Source: Pseudomonadota bacterium
GTDB lineage: Bacteria; Pseudomonadota; Alphaproteobacteria; Sphingomonadales; Sphingomonadaceae
Assembly (NCBI GenBank): GCA_023387085.1
Contig: JAEWIL010000165.1
Span: 1-8,722 of the forward strand
Direction: 5' to 3'
Length of the DNA: 8,722 nucleotides
The notes under the pieces were generated by a model. The model made no database searches. It was not told where the DNA came from and worked only from the letters and a program-made list of their open reading frames with translations. This document shows, piece by piece, positions 1 through 5,241 of this stretch. How positions within the stretch are numbered: position 1 is the first letter of the stretch; every line of letters begins with the position of its first letter. The translations under genes and the position numbers were made by a program.

Positions 1-71
1 CGACGAGGATGTCCGCGCGCGGTGCGGATAACGACAGCCCTTGCAAAGCCGATCTTCCCCAAATCCCGTGA
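1..71 (+). CDS. 3' end of an unidentified protein (partial)
   Basis: An open frame enters from the left edge (codons in phase with base 3) and ends at TGA 69-71. The visible tail ends in residues ADNDSPCKADLPQIP. Its stop overlaps the GTG at 68-70 by four bases (GTGA), the usual sign of two translationally coupled genes. The overlap, together with the plausible residue composition, is the only evidence that it is coding. About 22 residues are too few to name a family. It could be a chance frame; if so, the next gene would have to start at the TTG at 41. Confidence 0.35.
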   Translation, partial: TRMSARGADNDSPCKADLPQIP

Positions 72-376
72 CGCCCGATGGCCGCTACTTCGTCGTCCGC
101 GGCCGGCTTTGGCGTATGTCCGACCCGGACTTGCCGGAGACTGAGCGCGCGCGTCTTGTGTCGGAGTTGCTGGCGGCGCGGCGTGCGGTCCGCACGGCAC
201 GCGACGGGAAGGATGCCGCCGCGATGCGGCGTGCAAGAGCGGACGTCGATCGTGCGAAGCGGGCGCTGGGGGAGCGGGGACCGGTGTGGTGGTCCGACGA
301 TGCGCCCGATCTCAATCGCCATATGGCGATCAATACAGATTATGCTGACTGGTTCGAGGCGCTACCGCCCGAGTGA
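68..376 (+). CDS. Small conserved hypothetical protein, PDGRY...RGRLWR type
   Basis: A 102-residue soluble protein with no signal peptide or membrane segment. It opens with TPDGRYFVVRGRLWR (residues 2-16). A charged, Ala/Arg-rich helical stretch follows (about 24-68, likely coiled coil). It closes with a conserved-looking block: ALGERGPVWW, then NRHM and a YADWF motif (residues 67-95). I recognise this arrangement as a small protein family common in alphaproteobacteria, but I know of no assigned function. I chose GTG 68 because it overlaps the upstream stop by four bases and because relatives begin just before the PDGRY block. A TTG at 41 is the only earlier in-frame start, and ATG 116 would cut into the conserved block. 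A hairpin follows at 416-446. Confidence 0.75.
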   Translation: MTPDGRYFVVRGRLWRMSDPDLPETERARLVSELLAARRAVRTARDGKDAAAMRRARADVDRAKRALGERGPVWWSDDAPDLNRHMAINTDYADWFEALPPE

Positions 377-415
377 CGCGGCCGGCCATGGCGGTCGTTA
401 TATGCCGGAAAAGGT

Positions 416-446
416 AAAGCCCCGCTGCGCAAGGCTGCGGGGCTTT
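416..446. terminator. Bidirectional hairpin terminator between convergent genes
   Basis: A perfect 10-bp inverted repeat: AAAGCCCCGC at 416-425 and GCGGGGCTTT at 437-446, with an 11-base loop. The AAA/TTT flanks give a short U tract in both directions. It lies between the plus-strand gene ending at 376 and the minus-strand HHE remnant ending at 524, so it could serve both. Confidence 0.75.
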
Positions 447-523
447 CCTGAAGTCCGGCCCGAAGGTCGGAACTTGCGATATATAAACGTCGGGGCATGC
501 GGTAAGTTGCACGGCGACGATTT

Positions 524-760
524 TTACGCGGCCGCGAACCCGGCCTTGTTCATAGCCGAAGTGACATGGGCATTGCCCTCGACGCCGAGCGCGTCTTTCA
601 GCTTGGGAACAATTCTTCCTCTTCGCTCTTGATATGCTTTTCGATGTCGGTGCGAAACTCGCGAATCTTGGCGATGCACGCCGGATCGGAAGGCTGCATC
701 TCCGAGAGGTCGAAGAGAGTCTCCTTGTTGAAAGTGAGCGAAAGCTCATGCCGAAACCAC
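524..760 (-). pseudogene. Hemerythrin-like (HHE) gene remnant, frameshifted and 5'-truncated
   Basis: Two minus-strand frames join into one hemerythrin-like C-terminal half. From about 760 down to 600 the frame reads RHELSLTFNKETLFDLSEM, then IEKHIKSEEEELFP, and stops at TGA 598-600. From about 606 down to TAA 524-526 the adjacent frame continues with KLKDALGVEGNA and MNKAGFAAA. The HxxxEEExLFPxL pattern is typical of helix 4 of HHE cation-binding domains, where His and Glu bind a di-iron centre. Restoring one base near 605 (TTC CCN AAG) gives an uninterrupted FPKLK. The upstream half of the domain, with the other metal ligands, is not found in any frame above about 760, so no full gene is present. 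A base-calling error could explain the frameshift but not the missing N-terminal half. Confidence 0.6.
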
Positions 761-967
761 GTTCCCCGGTCGCGATTGTTCCGGCAGTCCGTCGCAACGC
801 CAAGGCGGTTTCGCCCGATTGGGCTGGCACGCTCGCCGTCGCCGAGGGCCCATCGAAAAATCTGCCTGTCATGGGTCGGGTTGCACCCGTCCGGCGCAAC
901 TATCGCTGCTGAGCCGCGTTGCTGAGATCGTTCGCCCGGCAGGGATGCTTGACCGCGATGAACGACG

Positions 968-1003
968 AAGGACCCCCCGCGCCGGTGCGCGTGCGGGGTC
1001 CTT
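968..1003 (-). terminator. Hairpin terminator after the SRAP-DUF1810 genes
   Basis: A perfect inverted repeat, AAGGACCCC (968-976) with GGGGTCCTT (995-1003). The GC-rich interior (977-994) can extend the stem. It lies 44 bases beyond the DUF1810 stop on the minus strand. There is no long U run, so this is a GC-rich hairpin terminator or mRNA stabiliser. Confidence 0.6.
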
Positions 1004-1046
1004 ATATTTCCGGGTCAGAGCGAGCGGCTACCGCGCCTTGCGCAGA

Positions 1047-1475
1047 TTATGCGGCGGTGCGAATCGCTGCGAGCGTCCGCTCGTCGCGTTCGCCGCCGAA
1101 CCAGCGCTCGAGCGCCGCGCCGAAGAGCGGCTTGCCGCTGGCTGCCTCGAACAGCGTCAGCGACGAACGCAGCTTCATCGCATCGACCGCACCGAAGATC
1201 GGCTCCGGATCGTGCCCGGTCAGATCCTGCAGCGCCGAAACGCATTCGATGTAGCGAGGCCCAAGCAGGGGATGCTCGAGATAGGCGCTCGCTTCGTCGA
1301 GCGAGGCGATCGCATAGCGCTGCGCCATCGCGCTCCGCCCGAGCCCCGTGAATTGCGGGAAGACGAACCACATCCAATGGCTGCGCTTGGCGCCGCGGCG
1401 GATCTGGTCGAGCGCCTGGCGATAGATCGGCTCCTGCGCCTCGACGAAGCGCTGGAGGCTGTCCTCGCCCGTCAT
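1047..1475 (-). CDS. DUF1810 family protein
   Basis: A 142-residue cytoplasmic protein of full family length. The signature is clear: LQRFVEAQEPIYRQAL (residues 7-22), the core RSHWMWFVFPQFTGLG (31-46), MAQRYAI (50-56), then YLEHPLLGPR (65-74). The C-terminal part has DAMKLRSSLTLFE (98-110) and WFGGERDERTL (125-135). DUF1810 proteins are sometimes misannotated as calpastatin; I know of no established reaction. Its ATG at 1473-1475 shares ATGA with the stop (TGA 1472-1474) of the frame-restored SRAP gene upstream, so the two were built as a translationally coupled pair. No separate promoter is visible, which suggests expression from the LexA-box promoter region at about 2140. The SRAP frameshift would move upstream translation to an earlier stop (1549-1551) and could weaken coupling. 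Confidence 0.9.
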   Translation of the reverse strand: MTGEDSLQRFVEAQEPIYRQALDQIRRGAKRSHWMWFVFPQFTGLGRSAMAQRYAIASLDEASAYLEHPLLGPRYIECVSALQDLTGHDPEPIFGAVDAMKLRSSLTLFEAASGKPLFGAALERWFGGERDERTLAAIRTAA

Positions 1476-1575
1476 AGCGCGAGCGCGCCCTGCGCGGGCG
1501 GCTGGCCATAGACCTGCCTCGGTATGAGGCTGCCCTCGGGGAGCCAGTTCAGGATTTCGCTCGCGGGCACGCGCG
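1472..1575 (-). other. Displaced C-terminal tail of the SRAP gene (-1 frameshift)
   Basis: The frame adjacent to the SRAP reading frame encodes DPRVPASEILNWLPEGSL followed by IPRQVYGQPPAQGALAL and ends at TGA 1472-1474. This is the expected C-terminus after PRDRWADW: wild type would read D-W-L-D-P-R. In this sequence the reading goes from GAC TGG directly into TCGACC, so one base is missing close to 1580. After the lesion the original frame gives STRACPRAKS and stops. The tail's stop overlaps the DUF1810 start by ATGA, which supports this being the original end of the gene. Confidence 0.75.
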
Positions 1576-2088
1576 GGTCGACCAGTCGGCCCAGCGGTCG
1601 CGGGGAAGGGGAATGATCTGGCGGTGATGATAGGAGGCGATGTCGGGGCCGGCGTCCATCGTCAGCAGGCTGAACGCCTCGCCGACATGGGCATCGCGCC
1701 AGATGCCCGCCATGCAGAACCAGCGATGGCCCCTCAGCGTGAACAGCCATTTGTCGAGGCGCTTCTGCGCCTTGTCGGTGGGGTCGGTGAATTCATAGAA
1801 GCCGTCGCAGAGGACGAGGCAGCGTTCGGTTCCGAGGTCGCGGCGCTCGGAACGGACGTTATAGACGGGCTTGCCGCCCTGACTCGGCCAGCTCCAGCGC
1901 CGGTTGACAAGTTCGTCGATCGCGTCGCCGTCGCTGCTCTTCACGATCGGTGCCATGTCGGTGATGCGGACATCCTCGCGTGCAGGCACGTTGGGCGTGC
2001 CTTCGGGCATGTTGATCTTGATCTGGAGGTCGTCGAAATCCTCGAGGATCGAGGCGATGTCGACTTCCAGCCGATAATCATTGCACAT
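1549..2088 (-). CDS. SRAP-family protein (YedK/HMCES type), C-terminus frameshifted
   Basis: SRAP proteins form a thiazolidine crosslink through Cys2 with abasic sites in single-stranded DNA, which shields them. All catalytic positions are present. Met-Cys opens the protein, so Cys2 is exposed after Met removal. Asn77 sits in YNVRSE, Glu99 in CDGFYEF and His154 in YHHR, followed by PLPRDRWADW. The start ATG 2086-2088 has an AGGGGAA ribosome site (2097-2103) and supplies the obligatory Cys2. The frame as written is 179 residues; its last ten are off-frame sequence, and the genuine tail lies in the neighbouring frame down to 1472 (about 205 residues if restored). Because the lesion follows every catalytic residue, partial activity is possible. 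The gene faces away from the LexA box at 2136-2150, about 48 bases upstream of its start, so SOS control is likely. The lesion may also be a sequencing error. Confidence 0.9.
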   Translation of the reverse strand: MCNDYRLEVDIASILEDFDDLQIKINMPEGTPNVPAREDVRITDMAPIVKSSDGDAIDELVNRRWSWPSQGGKPVYNVRSERRDLGTERCLVLCDGFYEFTDPTDKAQKRLDKWLFTLRGHRWFCMAGIWRDAHVGEAFSLLTMDAGPDIASYHHRQIIPLPRDRWADWSTRACPRAKS

Positions 2089-2120
2089 ATCCGTGCTTCC
2101 CCTGACATTTTTGCGCGCCC

Positions 2121-2149
2121 TTGCGACTCATCTTCGTTCCCATTATGTT
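2121..2149 (+). promoter_or_regulatory. Candidate promoter overlapping the LexA box; leaderless start
   Basis: TTGCGA (2121-2126) and TATGTT (2144-2149) are separated by 17 bases and resemble -35 and -10 elements. Transcription would begin about 7 bases downstream, at or next to the ATG at 2156. That would give a leaderless mRNA and explain the absence of a ribosome site. The -10 element lies inside the LexA box, so bound LexA would block it. Confidence 0.5.
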
Positions 2150-2150
2150 C
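2136..2150. promoter_or_regulatory. LexA (SOS) box, alphaproteobacterial type
   Basis: GTTCCCATTATGTTC is a perfect match to GTTC-N7-GTTC, the direct-repeat LexA operator of alphaproteobacteria. It lies in the 67-base gap between two divergent SRAP-family genes, ending 5 bases before the plus-strand ATG and starting 47 bases beyond the minus-strand ATG. DNA-damage genes flank it on both sides, which makes a chance match unlikely. Confidence 0.85.
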
Positions 2151-2155
2151 CGAAT

Positions 2156-2665
2156 ATGCGTTTGGCGCCAACCCCTTTCGACCCCGAGTCCCCGGACGGT
2201 TGCCGCGCGCTCATAAGACGCAATCCGGACAATGAAAGCGAGATCGAAATGGTCGAGGCGGTGTGGGGCAGCGACCCGCGCTTCGCCGACGGGATCAATT
2301 ATCGTTTCGTCAGGTCGGAAGGACGCGCCTTTCCGAAGCGCCGCTGCCTCATTCCCGCTTCCGAATTCCGCATGGGGTCGGGCGATCATCGCTACCGCGT
2401 CACGCTCGACAGCGGCAATTTCTTCTATCTCGCTGCGATCTGGGATCCGCCGCTGGCCGACTGGCCGCTCTCCTATCGCATCCTGACGATCGCCGCGGGG
2501 GCCGACATCATCCCCTATCAATCGCGGCATGGCGTGATCGTCCAGCGCCGCGACGTGATGGGCTGGCTCGACGGGAGCATCCCGAACGAGCTGCTGTTCG
2601 AGGAGCCGCCGCGCCACAGCTTCTTCGTCGAGCCGCTTCGCGCGCAGGCGGAGCTCGCGCTGTGA
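2156..2665 (+). CDS. SRAP-like protein lacking catalytic Cys and His
   Basis: A 169-residue SRAP-fold paralogue. Recognisable blocks are MVEAVWGSDPRF (32-43), INYRFVRSEGRAF with Asn48 (47-59), RRCLIPASEF with Glu70 (62-71), FFYLAAIW (89-96), ADWPLSYRILTIAAGAD (101-117) and DVMGWLDGS (133-141). Two catalytic features are missing. There is no Met-Cys N-terminus (it begins MRLAPTPF), and the HDR histidine is replaced by Gln122 in YQSRHGVIV. It should therefore be unable to form the abasic-site crosslink, though it may still bind DNA. The start ATG 2156 is chosen because it follows the LexA box and a promoter-like pair; TTG 2081 would run through the operator and the other gene's ribosome site. 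ATG 2249 is a weaker alternative. It overlaps the AlkB gene by GTGA. Confidence 0.85.
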   Translation: MRLAPTPFDPESPDGCRALIRRNPDNESEIEMVEAVWGSDPRFADGINYRFVRSEGRAFPKRRCLIPASEFRMGSGDHRYRVTLDSGNFFYLAAIWDPPLADWPLSYRILTIAAGADIIPYQSRHGVIVQRRDVMGWLDGSIPNELLFEEPPRHSFFVEPLRAQAELAL

Positions 2666-3255
2666 GGTCCGGCTCTGGCGCGCGGGCGCTGTGCCCGGCG
2701 CCGCAGGTCGATCTGTTCGGGTCGCCGCCGCTCCCGGGACTGGCCTATGCCGACGACATCGTGAACAAGGCCGAAGAGGCGGCGCTGATCGAGAAGATCG
2801 CGGCGCTGGATTTGAGGCCGTTCCAGTTCCAGCAGTGGGAAGGCAAAAGGCTTACCCGCTCGTTTGGCTGGACCTATGATTTCCAGACCGGGCGGTTCGC
2901 CCCATCGGAGCCGATCCCCGAATGGCTGGCGCCCGTGCGCGAGCGGGCGGCGCATTTCGCGGGGCTTGTCCCGTCCGAACTCGTGCAGGCGCTGGTCATC
3001 GAATATGGCGTCGGCGCCGGCATCGGCTGGCACAAGGACCGACCGGTGTTCGGGCATGTCGTCGGCATTTCGCTCGGCGCCGCCACGGCGATGCGCTTCC
3101 GGCGACGAGCCGGTTCTGGTTTCGAGAGGGTGTCCATGCCTTTGGCGCGCCGGTCGATCTACCATTTGGACGGCGAAGCGCGCAGCGATTGGGAACATAG
3201 CATCGCGGATATGCCCGAGCCGCGCTGGTCGCTGACGTTTCGAAGCCTGCGCTAA
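2662..3255 (+). CDS. AlkB-family 2-oxoglutarate/Fe(II) dioxygenase
   Basis: A 197-residue protein that should oxidatively remove alkyl groups from nucleic-acid bases (or a related substrate) using 2-oxoglutarate, O2 and Fe(II). The iron ligands are visible: His124 and Asp126 in GWHKDRPVFG, and His179 in DWEHSI. The family's R-x5-R signature is Arg188 and Arg194 in PRWSLTFRSLR, where Arg188 should bind 2-oxoglutarate. RLTRSFGWTYDF (63-74) resembles the nucleotide-recognition lid, and HVVGISLGAATAMRF (132-146) is the core strand region. The GTG start at 2662 shares GTGA with the SRAP-like stop, indicating one translationally coupled, probably LexA-controlled unit. A GTG at 2692 is possible but would lose the overlap. 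Substrate (DNA, RNA or other) cannot be told from sequence. No clear terminator lies directly behind it. Confidence 0.92.
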   Translation: MRSGSGARALCPAPQVDLFGSPPLPGLAYADDIVNKAEEAALIEKIAALDLRPFQFQQWEGKRLTRSFGWTYDFQTGRFAPSEPIPEWLAPVRERAAHFAGLVPSELVQALVIEYGVGAGIGWHKDRPVFGHVVGISLGAATAMRFRRRAGSGFERVSMPLARRSIYHLDGEARSDWEHSIADMPEPRWSLTFRSLR

Positions 3256-3445
3256 GCCCGTTCGCCGGACAAAACCCGTTTCGCCGCGCGCGACGCACGA
3301 GACGCTATTTTGAGGAACGGTGGCAGAAAAATTTTACGGCTCGATCGGTGTGCGACGCAGAACGGGACATGACAGCGTGAGGCTGTTGCGGCGCTGCAAC
3401 ATTCGGCGCCGATTACGCTACGGAACGCGCATTGTTGCTGGCGTT

Positions 3446-3537
3446 GGAAAGCAATCGCGCTATTTGCCGCCTCGCGACCCAGATGGAGAGCTTTCTCCAT
3501 TGCTCCTTGCGGCGGCCCTTCGGGGTCGCCGTTTTTT
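3446..3537 (+). ncRNA. Candidate small RNA in the AlkB-OMP intergenic region
   Basis: No plausible protein is encoded here, yet the stretch holds two ordered stem-loops. The first is a perfect 7-bp hairpin, ATGGAGA (3483-3489), loop GCTT, TCTCCAT (3494-3500). A single-stranded TGCTCCTTGC follows, then an intrinsic terminator (3511-3537). TCCTTG can pair with CAAGGA in the ribosome site of the outer-membrane protein gene 170 bases downstream. The 5' end is uncertain: a GGAAC-N15-CGTT pair at 3422-3445 is one base shorter than the usual EcfG spacing. The alternative is a long 3' untranslated region of the AlkB transcript. Confidence 0.35.
3511..3537 (+). terminator. Intrinsic terminator with UUCG loop and U6 tract
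   Basis: GGCGGCCC (3511-3518) pairs with GGGTCGCC (3523-3530), with one G-U pair, around a TTCG tetraloop, followed by GTTTTTT (3531-3537). This is a textbook rho-independent terminator on the plus strand. The nearest upstream coding stop on that strand is 255 bases away (3255). Confidence 0.85.
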
Positions 3538-3595
3538 CATTTCTTGGCGAGTGGAAATGGGAGAGCCGTGAAGCGCATTGGCGGACGGAGCCGGT

Positions 3596-3634
3596 GTTGC
3601 AAGATTGCAACATTATTTCACAATAATGAAATAA
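3596..3634. promoter_or_regulatory. Two tandem inverted repeats upstream of the OMP gene
   Basis: GTTGCAAGATTGCAAC (3596-3611) is a perfect 7+2+7 palindrome. Directly after it, TTATTTCA (3613-3620) and TGAAATAA (3627-3634) form an 8-bp inverted repeat with a 6-base spacer. The stretch is far more AT-rich than its surroundings and lies 83-121 bases before the OMP start codon, where promoter and operator sites are expected. I cannot name the regulator and see no clean sigma-70 promoter pair. Confidence 0.5.
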
Positions 3635-3716
3635 AAGTACGATGGCTGTTCCTGATTTCGGTCGGACACGCGTCTTTGGGACGTGCGCATGTGACGCACG
3701 ACCAAGGAGGACTAAA

Positions 3717-4304
3717 ATGAAAAAATACGTTTCGGCTGCGGCTCTCGCCACCGCGCTCGTCGCATCGCCTGCCTTCGCGCAGGATGCGGGCTTTGCAGGT
3801 CCGCGCGTCGAGCTGCTTGCCGGCTATGACATCGTCGAAGGCGACGAAGGTCTCGTTTATGGCGTGGCCGCGGGTTACGACGTCGCGGTCGGCCAGGGCA
3901 CGATCGGCATCGAAGCCGAGATCAACGATTCGACCGTTCGCGAAACCGCGACCGACTTCGACGTGGTCGGCGACGAACTCACCATCGGTGCGGGCCGCGA
4001 CATTTACGTCGGCGGCCGTCTCGGCTTTGCGGCAGGTCCGCGCACGCTTCTCTATGCGAAGGCCGGCTATGTGAACGGCGCGATCGACGTCCGTTACGAC
4101 GACGGCACCAAGGCTCGCCCGAAGGGCGACGGCTATCGCATCGGCGCCGGCATCGAGCAGCAGCTCAATCTGCTCGGCCCGAAGAGCTATGCCCGCGTCG
4201 AGTATCGTTACTCGAACTATGGCAACATCGATTACGCCGGCACGAGCATCGCCGCGAACATCGACCGTCACCAGATCCTCGTCGGTCTGGGTCTGCGCTT
4301 CTAA
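3717..4304 (+). CDS. Outer-membrane beta-barrel protein
   Basis: A 195-residue precursor. The Sec signal peptide is MKKYVSAAALATALVASPAF with cleavage after AFA (residue 21). The mature protein shows alternating hydrophobic/polar strands rich in Gly and Tyr, for example VELLAGYDIVEG, YVGGRLGFAAG, TLLYAKAGYVNGAI and YARVEYRYSNYG, and ends LVGLGLRF with the C-terminal Phe used for BAM-dependent assembly. This is the pattern of the small OmpA-like/porin-family eight-stranded barrels; a specific function is not evident. ATG 3717 is chosen for its strong AAGGAGGA site (3703-3710) and because the signal peptide starts there; the frame is open further upstream to 3642 without a plausible site. It is flanked by an operator-like region and a strong terminator, so probably monocistronic. 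Confidence 0.92.
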   Translation: MKKYVSAAALATALVASPAFAQDAGFAGPRVELLAGYDIVEGDEGLVYGVAAGYDVAVGQGTIGIEAEINDSTVRETATDFDVVGDELTIGAGRDIYVGGRLGFAAGPRTLLYAKAGYVNGAIDVRYDDGTKARPKGDGYRIGAGIEQQLNLLGPKSYARVEYRYSNYGNIDYAGTSIAANIDRHQILVGLGLRF

Positions 4305-4343
4305 GCGCTCCGCGAGGTCCCTATCGCGGACTGTGCCGAGAGG

Positions 4344-4382
4344 CTCCCCGCCGCGCGCCTTGCTAGCGCGGCGGGGAGTTTT
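4344..4382 (+). terminator. Strong intrinsic terminator of the OMP gene
   Basis: A perfect 13-bp stem, CTCCCCGCCGCGC (4344-4356) with GCGCGGCGGGGAG (4366-4378), a 9-base loop and TTTT at 4379-4382. It begins 40 bases after the OMP stop codon. Confidence 0.92.
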
Positions 4383-4483
4383 GCAAGGCTGATTGATGCA
4401 CAGCTTCTGCGCTGTCGCGCCCGTGCTTCCTGGCCCAGGCGATGGCTCCACTCCGAATAATCATGCTTCGAAAGCGCAACAGG

Positions 4484-4738
4484 ATGTTCAAACGCCTCTT
4501 CGTCGATCATCCGAAAAGCGTCGACGAGACATATCTTGCGCATTTCGGCGTCGCGTCCTCATTCGGCGTCGGGATGATCCGCGGCGGACTTTGTGCTCTG
4601 GTTCACGCCGTTGTGCCGGGGTGGTGCATCACCACGGGTAGCGACACGATCCAGCGGCTCCATCGCATCATGGTCGAAAAGCGGCGCGCCAAGGCGCACG
4701 GGCTTGTCCAGATGAACAGCGTCGAATGGGTGCTCTGA
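4484..4738 (+). CDS. DUF6356 family protein
   Basis: An 84-residue protein beginning MFKRLFVDHPKSVDETYLAH, followed by FGVASSFGVGM, the hydrophobic GGLCALVHAVVPGWCIT (residues 34-50, a possible membrane or buried helix) and GSDTIQRLHRIMVEKRR (52-68). The LFVDHPKSVDETY...HF and CLVHAVVPG-like blocks are what I associate with DUF6356, a family of unknown function found mainly in sphingomonads. Start ATG 4484 opens the conserved block; the frame is open to ATG 4442, but those extra residues are basic and unlike the family. A weak AACAGG lies just before it. It is followed by 76 bases and then the HTH gene on the same strand. Confidence 0.85.
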   Translation: MFKRLFVDHPKSVDETYLAHFGVASSFGVGMIRGGLCALVHAVVPGWCITTGSDTIQRLHRIMVEKRRAKAHGLVQMNSVEWVL

Positions 4739-4814
4739 CGATCGGCTCGCGGGCGAAGCGGGCGCGGCTGCGCGAGCGAATGCGGAACGATCGCGCCTAT
4801 TTGGAGAAGCGACA

Positions 4815-5228
4815 ATGTTCCAACCCGACATCGAGATAGACCATCATGACCGACTCCTCCAGATACGGAGGCTTCGCCAATCCGGGCTCAAATATCGCGA
4901 GATCGCCGCGGCGCTCGGCATCTCCGCCGCGCGGCTTTCGCAGCTCCGCCCGCAGGTCGACCGGTTGCCGCATCTGGAACCTTTGACCCCGATGGCGGAT
5001 GTGTCGCCCGAGACGGCGCTGGCGTTTCTGCCGCTGAGCCGCCGCACGCGGTCCATCCTCGCCGCCTCTACGTTCGAGACGGTCGCGGACCTGATGGCGG
5101 CGCAGGGCAGGCGGTTCGGTCAGGAAATGCTGCCGCATTGCGATCCGCGCTCATGGCGGGAAATTCGCACCTGCCTCGCCGTGCTCGAGGCCAAAGGCAT
5201 CGCCGTCCGCGGCGTGATCGCTGCCTGA
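4815..5228 (+). CDS. HTH protein with RNA polymerase alpha-CTD-like C-terminal domain
   Basis: A 137-residue protein with two parts. Residues 12-46 form a helix-turn-helix: IRRLRQSGLKYREIAAALGI then SAARLSQLRPQV, the SGxxYxEIAxxLGIS pattern of sigma-70 region 4/Trp-repressor-like HTHs. Residues 68-126 (ALAFLPLSRRTRSILAAS, then FETVADLMA and WREIRTCLAVLE) resemble the alpha C-terminal domain of RNA polymerase, whose hallmark is LPLSVRTxNxLxxxxIxTVGDL followed by a helix-hairpin-helix. Together they suggest a small DNA-binding regulator or accessory transcription factor; this is inference from the layout. ATG 4815 has a GGAGAAG site (4803-4809). No ligand domain, signal or membrane segment is present. 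It converges on the lipoprotein gene with a 13-base gap. Confidence 0.75.
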   Translation: MFQPDIEIDHHDRLLQIRRLRQSGLKYREIAAALGISAARLSQLRPQVDRLPHLEPLTPMADVSPETALAFLPLSRRTRSILAASTFETVADLMAAQGRRFGQEMLPHCDPRSWREIRTCLAVLEAKGIAVRGVIAA

Positions 5229-5241
5229 GGTCCCGGCCGGG

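Noticed and set aside
469..491. GGAAC...CGTC pair resembling an EcfG promoter.
   Set aside because: The spacer is 14 bases and the -10 element is imperfect, and no gene starts downstream on that strand.
330..899. Long minus-strand open frame across the hemerythrin region.
   Set aside because: Its translation is Arg/Ser/Thr-rich shadow sequence; the HHE motif lies in the two other minus frames.
819..1511. Long plus-strand open frame opposite DUF1810.
   Set aside because: It is the antisense shadow of the GC-rich DUF1810 gene, with low-complexity Arg/Ala composition and no domain.
1624..2235. Plus-strand open frame antisense to the SRAP gene.
   Set aside because: SRAP motifs on the minus strand are unambiguous, and this frame crosses the LexA box.
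2518..3198. Minus-strand open frame antisense to AlkB.
   Set aside because: AlkB iron and 2-oxoglutarate residues are complete on the plus strand; the antisense product is Arg-rich and unlike any family.
4363..4464. Minus-strand 33-codon frame containing AWARKHGRDSAEAVHQ, protein-like in composition.
   Set aside because: It ends inside the strong OMP terminator stem, has no ribosome site and matches no family I know; too short to support.
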